NCBI GenBank assembly: GCA_963753185.1
Contig: CAVWBO010000007.1
Coordinates: forward strand, 1,674,001-1,738,000
Length of the DNA stretch: 64,000 nucleotides
DNA from: SZUA-442 sp963753185
GTDB taxonomy: Bacteria; Actinomycetota; Acidimicrobiia; Spongiisociales; UBA5794
Reading direction: 5' to 3'
How positions within the stretch are numbered: the stretch's first letter is position 1; the number at the start of each line of letters is the position of its first letter. Below, piece after piece: positions 54,445 to 63,359 of this stretch. The position numbers and the translations under genes were made by a program. The notes under the pieces were generated by a model that was given only the letters and a program-made list of their open reading frames with translations, was not told the DNA's origin and did not search any database.

Positions 54445-55310
54445 TGCGGTGTCAAAGGTCGACGCCGTTGCCGTGCTGGGGTAGTGGGACTCACCTGACG
54501 ACACGTCGATGCCGTCGAACGAGTTACAAACTCATTGGATAGCCGAATACCGCTGGAAAGCGGAGCCACAGGAGGTAACAGCCCCGTAGGCGAAATGCAA
54601 TGAGCTCGTGGTGATCATCCCAAGTAGCACGGGGCACGTGAAATCCCGTGTGAATCTGCCAGGACCACCTGGTAAGGCTAAATACTACCTAGCGACCGAT
54701 AGCGGACAAGTACCGTGAGGGAACGGTGAAAAGTACCCCGGTGAGGGGAGTGAAACAGTACCTGAAACCGTCTACTTACAAGCAGTAGGAGGGATTCTTC
54801 GGAATCCTGACTGCCTGCCTTTTGAAGAATGAGCCTACGAGTTATCGATGTGTGGCGAGGTTAAGCCGAGAGGTGTAGCCGCAGCGAAAGCAAGTCTTAA
54901 TAGGGCGTCTAGTCGCATGTCATAGACCCGAAGCCGAGTGATCTATCCATGGACAGGGTGAAGCGAGGGTAAGACCTCGTGGAGGCCCGAACCCACCTAG
55001 GTTGAAAACTGGGGGGATGATCTGTGGATAGGGGTGAAAGGCCAATCAAACTCGGCGATAGCTGGTTCTCCCCGAAATAGCTTTAGGGCTAGCGTCGGGT
55101 GTTCCGCATTGGGGGTAGAGCACTGATTGGGCTAGGGGGCCAACAAGCTTACCGAACCCAGTCAAACTCCGAATCCCAATGCGCCAAACCCGGCAGTCAG
55201 ACCATGTGGGATAAGCTTCATGGTCGAAAGGGAAACAGCCCAGACCGCCAGTTAAGGTCCCAAAATCAGAACTAAGTGGGGAACGATGTAGGGTTGCCCA
55301 AACAGCCAGT

Positions 55311-55350
<40 letters not shown>

Positions 55351-56269
55351 CAGCTCACTGGTCGAGTGATCCCGCGCGGATGATGTAACGGGGCTCAAGT
55401 TCTGTACCGAAACTGCGGATTCATACCGTAACCCAGGCCTTCGTGGTCCAGGGGGTATGAGTGGTAGGGGAGCGTCGAATGTCCCTTGAAGCGGCGGCGG
55501 AAGCCAGCCGTGGAGGGCATTCGAGTGAGAATGTAGGCATGAGTAGCGAATGAAGAGTGAGAATCTCTTCCGCCGAATGTCCAAGGGTTCCTGGGGAAGG
55601 CTCGTCCGCCCAGGGTTAGTCGGGTCCTAAGGCGAGGCCGAAAGGCGTAGTCGATGGACAACAGGTTGATATTCCTGTACTACTCGAGACGCGTCCAGAC
55701 CGAATCACGTTTGCTAAGGAAAGCCCTTCGGGGCCTACCGACCCAGCGTGTACTAGGTCAGCGATGGAGTGACACGGAAGGGCAAGTGGACCCGGGCGTT
55801 GGTTGACCCGGGGTAAGTGCGTAGGCCGAGATCCAGGCAAATCCGGATCTCACGAAGGTCGAGACACGATGCCGAGCCGCTTCAGGCGAAGCCACTGCAC
55901 CCATGCCGTCGAGAAAAGCTTCTAGCGAGTTTCTCGGGTACCCGTACCCCAAACCGACACAGGTGGACAAGTAGAGAATACTAAGGCGAGCGAGAAAACT
56001 CTGGTTAAGGAATTCGGCAAAATGGATCCGTAACTTCGGGAGAAGGATCGCCCCGGTAGGGTGTAGGACTTCGCGTCCGAAGCCCGAGGGGGTTGCAGAG
56101 ACCAGGCCCAAGCGACTGTTTACTAAAAACACAGGAGCGTGCTAAGTCGCAAGACGACGTATACGCTCTGACGCCTGCCCGGTGCTGGAAGGTCAAGTGG
56201 ATCGGTTAGTTCTTCGGAGCGAAGCTGTGAAATCAAGCCCCAGTAAACGGCGGCGGTAACTATAACCGT

Positions 56270-57041
56270 TAGACAGACACCTGAATGGCGGTTGCAAAAC
56301 CTGGCTATATGCTGGAACATCCGAGAATCCGGCGGTACTCATCCATGTCAGTGGCACGTGATATGCCATGCGCATGGGAAGTGAAAATCCGTCCGGTGCG
56401 GACAATCAGCAGGAAACCAAAGTCACGACGCAACGGCTCGATCCGAGCTGGGTCGTCGGCTTCGTTGATGGCGAAGGCTGCTTTTCGGTGGCCATCCACG
56501 CCAATCCGCGGAATGCCCGACGCACGAGGGGCTGGCAGCTCACTGCCACGTTCCAAGTGTCCCAGCACGCGAACGAGCGTCGATTGCTGGAACGTCTCCG
56601 CACCCATCTCGGGTGTGGGCACGTTTATCACAAGGGTTCGAGGAGCTCGGTCATGACCTACACGGTCACCAGGCTCCACGATCTCGAAGAGCGGGTCATC
56701 CCGTTCTTCGAACAGCATCCGTTGCTCGTGAAGGATGACGATTTCCAGATCTTCGCAACGATCGTGAGATCGATGCGAAGGAAAGAACACTTGCATCCGG
56801 ATGGATTCGATCGACTCGTCCGGCTTGCCTACGCCATGAATGCTCATGGCAAACAGCGAGCCAGGCCGATCGAGGACATCCTGCAGGGATCCTCAGAGAC
56901 TGTACGCCAGGCCCCCGGGTGAGAATCGGGGGATGATACAGTCCGATCCCCATGGCGACATGGGGAGTCAGGCAGAAATGACCTGACCACGTTCCGTGCG
57001 GCCGTCCCGCACACCGACATCAGGAGCGTGTAACAACAATG
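56270..57041 (+). ncRNA. group I self-splicing intron in 23S at the U1923 position
   Basis: Removing 56270-57041 (772 nt) joins AACTATAACCGT to CCTAAGGTAGCG, restoring helix 69 and its flank. Exon 1 ends in U (56269, E. coli U1923) and the intron ends in G (57041), the group I rule. P1 forms between exon TAACCGT and the internal guide GCGGTTG (56288-56294), with U.G at the splice site. P5 is GTCCG/CGGAC (56391-56403), Q is AATCAGCAGG (56404-56413), R is TCAGAGACTGTACG (near 56892-56906), P7 is ACTGTA/TACAGT (56899-56904, 56937-56942), P8 is CCCCCG/CGGGGG, and P9 is CCCCATG-GCGA-CATGGGG (56948-56965). Confidence 0.93.
56368..56922 (+). CDS. LAGLIDADG homing endonuclease (intron-encoded)
   Basis: A 184-residue protein with one LAGLIDADG motif, VVGFVDGEGCF, at about residues 29-39, followed by the family pattern FSVAIHANPRN, FQVSQHANERRLLERL and YTVTRLHDLEERVIPFFEQH. 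One motif implies it works as a homodimer. It would cut intronless 23S alleles at the insertion site and spread the intron. The ATG at 56368 lies within the intron core before Q, and the stop (56920-56922) lies in the P8 loop, so the gene overlaps ribozyme elements at both ends. ATG 56374 is an alternative start. The gene appears intact. Confidence 0.9.
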   Translation: MRMGSENPSGADNQQETKVTTQRLDPSWVVGFVDGEGCFSVAIHANPRNARRTRGWQLTATFQVSQHANERRLLERLRTHLGCGHVYHKGSRSSVMTYTVTRLHDLEERVIPFFEQHPLLVKDDDFQIFATIVRSMRRKEHLHPDGFDRLVRLAYAMNAHGKQRARPIEDILQGSSETVRQAPG

Positions 57042-57096
<55 letters not shown>

Positions 57097-57474
57097 CGAC
57101 TCGGGCACTGTCTCAACCAGAGACTCGGCGAAATTGCAATGTGAGTAAAGATGCTCACTTCCCGCGACAGGACGGAAAGACCCCGGGACCTTTACTGCAG
57201 CTTGATATTGAAGTTCTTCATGTGATGTGCAGGATAGGTGGGAGTCGATGAAGCAGCCGCGCTAGCGGTTGTGGAGACAACCTTGAAATACCACCCTTCC
57301 CATGACGTGCTTCTAACTTCGGTCCGTTATCCGGATCAAGGACAGTGTCTGGTGGGCAGTTTCACTGGGGTGGTGGCCTCCTAAAATGTAACGGAGGCGC
57401 CCAAAGGTTCCCTCAGCCAGGTCGGCAATCTGGCGTTGAGTGTAAAGGCACAAGGGAGCTTGACTGCGAGACCT

Positions 57475-57505
<31 letters not shown>

Positions 57506-57651
57506 ATGATCCCTCGGCGGCACGTGGGTGCGCCGAGGCCAACGGCTAAAAGGTACCCCGGGGATAACAGGCTCATACCGCCCAAGAGTCCATATCGACG
57601 GCGGTGTTTGGCACCTCGATGTCGGCTCGTCTCATCCTGGGGCTGAAGCAT

Positions 57652-57683
<32 letters not shown>

Positions 57684-57702
57684 AGGCACGCGAGCTGGGT
57701 TT

Positions 57703-57734
<32 letters not shown>

Positions 57735-57849
57735 TCGTGGGCGCAGGAGATTTGAGGAGATTTGTCCCTAGTACGAGAGGACCGGGATGAACGTACCTCT
57801 GGTGTGCCAGTTGTCCTGCCAAGGGCACGGCTGGTTTGCTACGTACGGA

Positions 57850-57884
<35 letters not shown>

Positions 57885-58024
57885 GGCTCCAAGATGAGAT
57901 CTCCCACTGAGAAATCAGGTAAGGCCCCTGGTAGACCACCAGGTTGATAGGCCGGAAGTGGAAGCGCAGCAATGTGTGGAGCTGACCGGTACTAATAGGC
58001 CGAGGGCTTGAATTCGAATACAGC

Positions 58025-58057
58025 GATTTTGTGCTCGCTATGGAGTGCTCAAAGAGC
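58025..58057 (+). promoter_or_regulatory. 3' arm of the 23S processing stalk
   Basis: Complementary to 54118-54150 with three mismatches; it lies between 23S and 5S. Confidence 0.85.
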
Positions 58058-58066
58058 ATTCACATA

Positions 58067-58185
<119 letters not shown>

Positions 58186-58196
58186 ACTTCAAGGAT

Positions 58197-58232
58197 GAGG
58201 GCCGTTCCATGTCATGTGGGGCGGCCCTCTTC
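58197..58232 (+). terminator. rrn operon terminator
   Basis: GAGGGCCG (58197-58204) pairs with CGGCCCTC (58222-58229), followed by TTCC. It lies about 12 nt after the 5S 3' end. Confidence 0.65.
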
Positions 58233-58325
58233 CGCGTCCGGGGTACGGTGAGGGCCGGGTCCTCCTAGAATCGGTGGTTCAGGCCCTCCGCCACACGTGT
58301 GGGGCGATCAGGAGGACCACCACCC

Positions 58326-59450
58326 ATGGCACACGACGACGGCCGAGGAGCCAAGCCCGGCAAGAGGCGTCCCTCTTCCACGCGCCCGAAGGGGTCCTCG
58401 CCGAACCGCGGGCCGAACCGCGGGAAGGGCTCAGGGAAGACCGGCGGCAGCCGATCCGCTGGGGCGGGATCCCCAAAGGGTCGCAAGCCGTCCTCCGGCC
58501 GCCCATCGTCCACCCCGTCGACGTCGGGATCGTCGAAGCCAAAGGCATCGAGATCGGGGTCCGGAGCCTCCAAGGCGTCTGCGTCCACGGCGCCTGCGTC
58601 CAAGGGGTCCACATCGCGGGCATCCCAGAGACCTGGCTCGAAGTCGACCGGGGGAGTCACCCGATCGAAGGGCTCGGCCAGGGACGGAACCACCGGGCGG
58701 ACGGGCGGAGGACCACCACCGAGGAAGAAGGTCTATACCGCCACGACCCGCAGTGTCGCGGAGGACCGCCGCAAGAACGCTCCGAAGCGTCGACGCGACC
58801 TCAAGGGTGCCGCCGTGAATCTGCCGAACTGGGTGATCGAGGGCGTGGAGCGTGTGACACCGGCCGATCGGGTCGCGCCGACGCTGGAGGCCCTCGGCGC
58901 GGCCTCGGAAGCCCTCGCCGACGGCAAGTACCATGCCGCTGTCAAGCATGGGAACCGAGCGAAGGCACTGTCGCCACAGGATCCCACGACGCGCGAGACG
59001 ATCGGCATCGCGGCGTACCGAATGGGGGATTGGCAGACCGCCCTCAGCGAACTTCGGGCCTTTCGTCGCATGCAGGGCGACACGACGCACCTCCCGGTCG
59101 AGATGGACGTCCTGCGTGCGCTGGGCAGGAAGCGCGACGTCGAGCAGGCGTGGAACGAACTCCAGCGACGCGGTGGCCACGGACTCGTGATGAACGAGGG
59201 AAAGGTCGTGTACGGCTCGTTCCTCCTCGATCAGGGCCGCGCGGACGAGGCATGGGAGATCGTGAACCCGGGCCGGGTTGTGAACGATCCCAACGAAGCC
59301 CATCTTCGCCTCTACTACGTCGCCGCAAGGGTTGCAGCCGCCCGAGGTGACCGCGCGACGGCGCGGAACCTGGCGGATACCATCGTCATGGCCGACCCGT
59401 CGTTCCCCGGGTTCGAGCAGCTCGAGGCGGAGATAGCGAAGGTCACCTGA
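58326..59450 (+). CDS. TPR-domain protein with long basic disordered N-terminus
   Basis: A 374-residue protein. Residues 1-135 are Ser/Gly/Lys/Pro/Arg-rich, low-complexity and strongly basic (SKGSTSRASQRPGSKSTGG), suggesting disorder or nucleic-acid binding. Residues ~165-370 are alpha-helical with TPR-like repeats (ALGAASEALADGKYHAAVKH, ETIGIAAYRMGDWQTALSEL). ATG 58326 is preferred; a GTG nine codons upstream is possible. It is the first gene after the rrn operon. I do not assign a specific function. Confidence 0.65.
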   Translation: MAHDDGRGAKPGKRRPSSTRPKGSSPNRGPNRGKGSGKTGGSRSAGAGSPKGRKPSSGRPSSTPSTSGSSKPKASRSGSGASKASASTAPASKGSTSRASQRPGSKSTGGVTRSKGSARDGTTGRTGGGPPPRKKVYTATTRSVAEDRRKNAPKRRRDLKGAAVNLPNWVIEGVERVTPADRVAPTLEALGAASEALADGKYHAAVKHGNRAKALSPQDPTTRETIGIAAYRMGDWQTALSELRAFRRMQGDTTHLPVEMDVLRALGRKRDVEQAWNELQRRGGHGLVMNEGKVVYGSFLLDQGRADEAWEIVNPGRVVNDPNEAHLRLYYVAARVAAARGDRATARNLADTIVMADPSFPGFEQLEAEIAKVT

Positions 59451-59553
59451 CCTTCCCGGTCGGCCGACCCTCCTCCGGAGTTGTGAGCAGGGAATCTGTC
59501 GCACACCGGAGATACGTTTTCCAGGTCCTGCACTTCCTCGTGAAAGGAACGTC

Positions 59554-59892
59554 ATGGACCTCAACCTTGTCGTCCTCGCCGGCCGAATCGCGACCGAACC
59601 CGAGGTCAGGGTCTTCCCTTCGGGGGCGACCATGATCCGCTATCTCGTCACCGTTCGATCCACGGAGCCCCGTCGTCGGGTCGACGTCGTCCCCGTGTCC
59701 CTCTGGGATCCGCCAGCCGAGGTTCTCGAGGCGCGCGACGTCCGTGGTCGCAGCGCTTGGGTCGCGGGAAGCGTACAGCGCCGCTTCTGGTCGGACGGAG
59801 GCGACACGAGGAGCAGGGTGGAGGTCGTCGCGTATGAGGTACGCATCGTCGATGGCGCAAACGCCGAGGGAGAGGCTCCCGTCCCGGTCTAA
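59554..59892 (+). CDS. short single-stranded DNA-binding (SSB-like) protein
   Basis: A 112-residue OB-fold protein of the SSB family. The N-terminus MDLNLVVLAGRIATEPEVRV and the strand VDVVPVSLWDPPAE followed by WVAGSVQRRFW match the SSB core. It lacks the long Gly-rich linker and acidic C-terminal tail of canonical SSB, so it cannot be the main SSB as known. AAAGGA stands 5-10 nt before the ATG. It may be a specialised SSB paralogue. Confidence 0.7.
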   Translation: MDLNLVVLAGRIATEPEVRVFPSGATMIRYLVTVRSTEPRRRVDVVPVSLWDPPAEVLEARDVRGRSAWVAGSVQRRFWSDGGDTRSRVEVVAYEVRIVDGANAEGEAPVPV

Positions 59893-59901
59893 GGTTCCTC
59901 G

Positions 59902-61434
59902 GTGCCCCGTACCGTCATCGCTGCAGCTTCTGAGCCGGCCGCCGAGGCTGGCCGACTCGTCGCCGATCTCGGAGGGAATGCGGTGGACGCGGCGATCGCG
60001 GCAGTCGCGGCTTCCATGACGACCGAACTGGGGATCGTCTCGCCGGGGGCGAGCGGTTTCATCACGATCTGGCCACCCGATGACGCGCCCGTGGTGATCG
60101 ACGCCTACGCCGAGATGCCCGGTCGCGGCAGACCGAAGGACCGACCCGTCGAGACGACCCTCGTTTCGATGGGCTACGGCGGAGGGATGGAGACCGTCGT
60201 CGGCTGGGGAAGCGTCGCCATACCGGGTGCATTCGCAGGTTTCGATGTCGCGTCGCGGAGGTACGGTGCGATCCCCTGGGCGGAGCTGTTCCTGCCGTCC
60301 GTCGACCTCGCGCGGAACGGTTTCCGAGTGTCGGAGGCGAGCGGGTACTACATGCAGTACGCACATGACGTGATCTACGGCTGGGATGCCGAGGCAGCTG
60401 CGATGCATCACCGACCCGATGGTTCACCCGTGGAGGCGGGCGACATCGTGGTGAGCGAGGACCTCGCCAACGGACTCGAGCTGATCGCCCACGAGGGCGC
60501 CCAGAGCCTCTATCGGGGAGACCTCGGTGTTGCGCTGGCGAGGGCGTCGAGCGAGCGCGGTGGGCTGATCACCATGCACGATCTCGAGGAATACGCCCCT
60601 GTCGTCAGACCCCCTGCCCGCATCGGCCTCCACGGATGGGACATCGCGACCAATGCCCCTCCGGCTGTGGGGGGCATAACACTCGCAGCCCTGTTGACCC
60701 TCCTGGAGCGCCTCGACATCGAGTCGTGGAGTGCCGCCGACGTTGCGCGCCACGCTGCCGCACAGCACGCCGTCTTCTCGTTCCGGCGTACGGACCTCGA
60801 CGGTGACACCGACCGCTTCGTCGGTGGTGACGAGTTGCTGGAACTCGCCGTGGCTGGCAACCTCGAAGCGATTCACCGGTCCCCATCCACCGTGCACACC
60901 TCCACCGTGGATGAAACCGGACTTGCCTGTGCCATAACGGTCTCCGCCGGGTACGGCTCAGGAGCCGTGATACCCGGGTACTCGTTCGGCCTCAACAACT
61001 CCCTTGGTGAGATCGAGCTGACGTCCGAGGGCATGCACGCGCTCGGAGCCGGACAACGCCTGCTATCGAACATGGCACCGACGATCGGGAGATCGAAGGG
61101 GGGAGAGGTGCTCGCCATCGGGTCGCCTGGGGCGGATCGCATCACCTCCGCGATCGCCACCAGCCTGTTCAACCACGTCGTGTGCGGCATGCCGCTCCAC
61201 GAGGCCGTTTCTGCGCCTCGCATGCACGCCGAGATCTTCCAGGGCATCCCGACCCTGGCGGTCGAGCCAGGCCTCGACGTCTCCGAGGTCTCAGACCTCG
61301 AAGTTCGCCAGCTGCCGGCGCGTTCGATGTACTTCGGCGGCGTCCAGGTCGCGGCGCGCGAGGTCGACGGGTCGCTCATCGGTGCGGCGGATCCCCGCCG
61401 CACGGGGGCGGTGATCGTCGGTGGGCAGCCGTGA
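59902..61434 (+). CDS. gamma-glutamyltransferase-family protein
   Basis: A 510-residue protein of the gamma-glutamyltranspeptidase family, members of which are made as a precursor that self-cleaves before a nucleophilic Thr. Family motifs are EAGRLVADLGGNAVDAAIAA, GSVAIPGAFAGFD and PSTVHTSTVDETG, where T330 fits the nucleophile position (E. coli T391 in TTHYS). The small subunit shows NNSLGEIE, LSNMAPTI and GSPGADRITSAIATSLFN. There is no signal peptide, so it is probably cytoplasmic. The substrate is unknown; glutathione is not certain in this lineage. It overlaps the next gene by 4 nt (GTGA). Confidence 0.85.
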   Translation: MPRTVIAAASEPAAEAGRLVADLGGNAVDAAIAAVAASMTTELGIVSPGASGFITIWPPDDAPVVIDAYAEMPGRGRPKDRPVETTLVSMGYGGGMETVVGWGSVAIPGAFAGFDVASRRYGAIPWAELFLPSVDLARNGFRVSEASGYYMQYAHDVIYGWDAEAAAMHHRPDGSPVEAGDIVVSEDLANGLELIAHEGAQSLYRGDLGVALARASSERGGLITMHDLEEYAPVVRPPARIGLHGWDIATNAPPAVGGITLAALLTLLERLDIESWSAADVARHAAAQHAVFSFRRTDLDGDTDRFVGGDELLELAVAGNLEAIHRSPSTVHTSTVDETGLACAITVSAGYGSGAVIPGYSFGLNNSLGEIELTSEGMHALGAGQRLLSNMAPTIGRSKGGEVLAIGSPGADRITSAIATSLFNHVVCGMPLHEAVSAPRMHAEIFQGIPTLAVEPGLDVSEVSDLEVRQLPARSMYFGGVQVAAREVDGSLIGAADPRRTGAVIVGGQP

Positions 61435-62546
61435 CTGCCTCGGCTCCACTCGACGTCCTGAGGGCGCTCCTCGATCCGATCAGGCTCCGTGTCCTCGGTG
61501 CAGCCCTCGACGAGTCAGTCTCGGTCGCCGACCTCTCCGCGCGCACGGGACTGGAACCGAGGGATGTCGCCGCGGCCGTTGGATACCTGCGCGGTGTCGG
61601 CCTGCTCGACGCCGACGGAACGGTCGATCAAGAGGTGCTTCGATCCGTTGCACGGGAGTTGCCGAGCGACCGGGGAAGGCTCGGCGAGCCCGTCACGGGT
61701 CCGTGGTCAGAGCACGAGGCGGAAGTCCTCGGACGGTTCTTCGACGGGGGCAGGTTGGTCGAGATACCCCAGTCTGCCACGAAGCGGCGATTGGTCCTCG
61801 AGAAGATCGCGCAGGACTTCGAACCCGGACGGCGATACACCGAACGCGATGTCAACTTCAGGATCCAGCTCGTCCATGCCGACTATGCGGCCATCCGTCG
61901 GTATCTCGTCGACGAGGGGTTCATGGATCGCGCCGAGGGTTCGTACTGGCGGATCGGCGGACGCCTCGACCTCCCCGCTCCGGACAACGGCCAGGAACCC
62001 CGAGGAGTGGTCGTCGACACGGCATTGGGGGCGGTCGAGCTTCGGCCCTACACATGGGAAATGATCGACACGCTCGCACTGGCAGCGAACGACGCTCGGA
62101 TACCTCGGTACATGGGGGACGACTTCCCCCACCCCTACCGTCGGGAGGACGCCGAGGAGTGGATCGGCCTCGCGACGGCGAATGATCCACCGACGCACTT
62201 CGCGGTCTTCGTCAACGATGTGATGGCTGGCGGCGTCGGGGGATTCCCCGGATCCAAGGAGCACACGGGAGCGATCGAGATCGGCTGGTGGCTGCATCCC
62301 GACTTCTGGAATCGCGGGATCACCACGGCGTGTGTCATCGCATTGGTCGACCTTCTCTTCGCCGACGACAACTGCATGCGGCTGTGGGCACCGGTGATGC
62401 ATCCGAATGTCGCGTCGGCCAGGGTCGCCGAGAAGGCGGGTCTGACATTCGAGGGGCGGGCACCATCGGCGTACGTCAAGCACGGCGTGAGGTACGACCA
62501 ACTCAACTACGGCATCACGCGTGACCAATGGATGGCGCACAGGTAA
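61431..62546 (+). CDS. ArsR-type HTH / DUF2087 / GNAT acetyltransferase fusion
   Basis: A 371-residue protein with three parts. Residues ~1-75 form a winged helix (LLDPIRLRVLGAALDESVSV, ADLSARTGLEPRDVAAAVGY). Residues ~95-180 match DUF2087 (GRLVEIPQSATKRRLVLEKI, FEPGRRYTERDVNFRIQLVH). Residues ~205-365 form a GNAT N-acetyltransferase (EIGWWLHPDFWNRGITTACV, ASARVAEKAGLTFEGRAPSA). The GTG start overlaps the ggt stop. HTH-DUF2087 pairs are known, but the added acetyltransferase is notable. Substrate and regulatory target are unknown. Confidence 0.75.
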   Translation: MTASAPLDVLRALLDPIRLRVLGAALDESVSVADLSARTGLEPRDVAAAVGYLRGVGLLDADGTVDQEVLRSVARELPSDRGRLGEPVTGPWSEHEAEVLGRFFDGGRLVEIPQSATKRRLVLEKIAQDFEPGRRYTERDVNFRIQLVHADYAAIRRYLVDEGFMDRAEGSYWRIGGRLDLPAPDNGQEPRGVVVDTALGAVELRPYTWEMIDTLALAANDARIPRYMGDDFPHPYRREDAEEWIGLATANDPPTHFAVFVNDVMAGGVGGFPGSKEHTGAIEIGWWLHPDFWNRGITTACVIALVDLLFADDNCMRLWAPVMHPNVASARVAEKAGLTFEGRAPSAYVKHGVRYDQLNYGITRDQWMAHR

Positions 62547-62573
62547 CCGAAGGGCGACTCGTACGCTTCCACG

Positions 62574-63359
62574 ATGGCGGCGTTCGACAACCGAGTACTC
62601 CTGCGGCCTCGATGGATCCTTGCCATCGTGATCGCAGCCGTGCTCGTCATCTCCTTCGTCCGGCTCGGCATCTGGCAGCTCGACCGGCTCGAAGAACGGC
62701 GAAGTGGCAACGCCCTCGTCGAGGCTCGGCGTGCGGCGGCTCCGGAGCCGCTGCAGGACCTGATTGCCCTCCACGGCGCCGATCCTGACGACTTGATCCA
62801 TCGGCGAGCAATCGTCGAGGGCCGATATCGACAGGATCTCGAGTTCTTCTCGATCGGCCGCACCTACGGCGACCGGTCGGGAACGCTCGTTGCAACGCCG
62901 TTCGAGCTTTCCGACGGCACGCTGATGATCGTGGTCCGTGGGCTCGTGCCCTCGGACACCGCGGGCCCGCCTGCTATGGACTATGAACCCCCCTCCGGTG
63001 TGGTCGTCGTCACAGGGAGGCTGGACGACGGGGAGGAGCCCCTTCGGATCGGCGAACCTGCACCGGAGGGAGGCGTCATCACCTCCATCAGTCGAATCGA
63101 CCTCGGATTCATCGACAGCTGGATACAGGCCGATGTCGCTCCGATATCCCTGCTCCTCGACTCACAGGAGCCCGAACCGACGACCCAAATCCCCGTGCCT
63201 GTGCCCGAGGAGGAACTGACCGAGGGAAGTCACCTCGGATATGCGATCCAATGGTTCGCGTTCGCCCTGATCGTCGCCGTCGGCGTCGCCTATCTCGTGT
63301 GGCGTGCCGGGACCGATGTCAAGGACCGAAACGATCAGGAGCCAGCTCCTCGGCCGTGA
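62574..63359 (+). CDS. SURF1-family cytochrome c oxidase assembly protein
   Basis: A 261-residue protein with the SURF1 layout: an N-terminal membrane helix (PRWILAIVIAAVLVISFVRL) followed by GIWQLDRLEERR, an extracellular domain (VEGRYRQDLEFFSIGRT, VVRGLVPSD, VVVVTGRLDDGE), and the C-terminal helix starting SHLGYAIQWFAFALIVAVGV. SURF1 helps insert heme a into cytochrome oxidase. The end overlaps the convergent oxidoreductase gene by 41 nt. Confidence 0.88.
   Translation: MAAFDNRVLLRPRWILAIVIAAVLVISFVRLGIWQLDRLEERRSGNALVEARRAAAPEPLQDLIALHGADPDDLIHRRAIVEGRYRQDLEFFSIGRTYGDRSGTLVATPFELSDGTLMIVVRGLVPSDTAGPPAMDYEPPSGVVVVTGRLDDGEEPLRIGEPAPEGGVITSISRIDLGFIDSWIQADVAPISLLLDSQEPEPTTQIPVPVPEEELTEGSHLGYAIQWFAFALIVAVGVAYLVWRAGTDVKDRNDQEPAPRP

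Noticed and set aside
56270..57041. A simple intervening sequence (excised, not spliced) in 23S
   Set aside because: The R and P7 elements, the guide sequence pairing, exon-ending U and final G indicate a splicing group I intron.
58299..58325. Upstream extension of the TPR protein
   Set aside because: The nine extra codons lack a ribosome binding site and MAHDDGRG is the more natural start.
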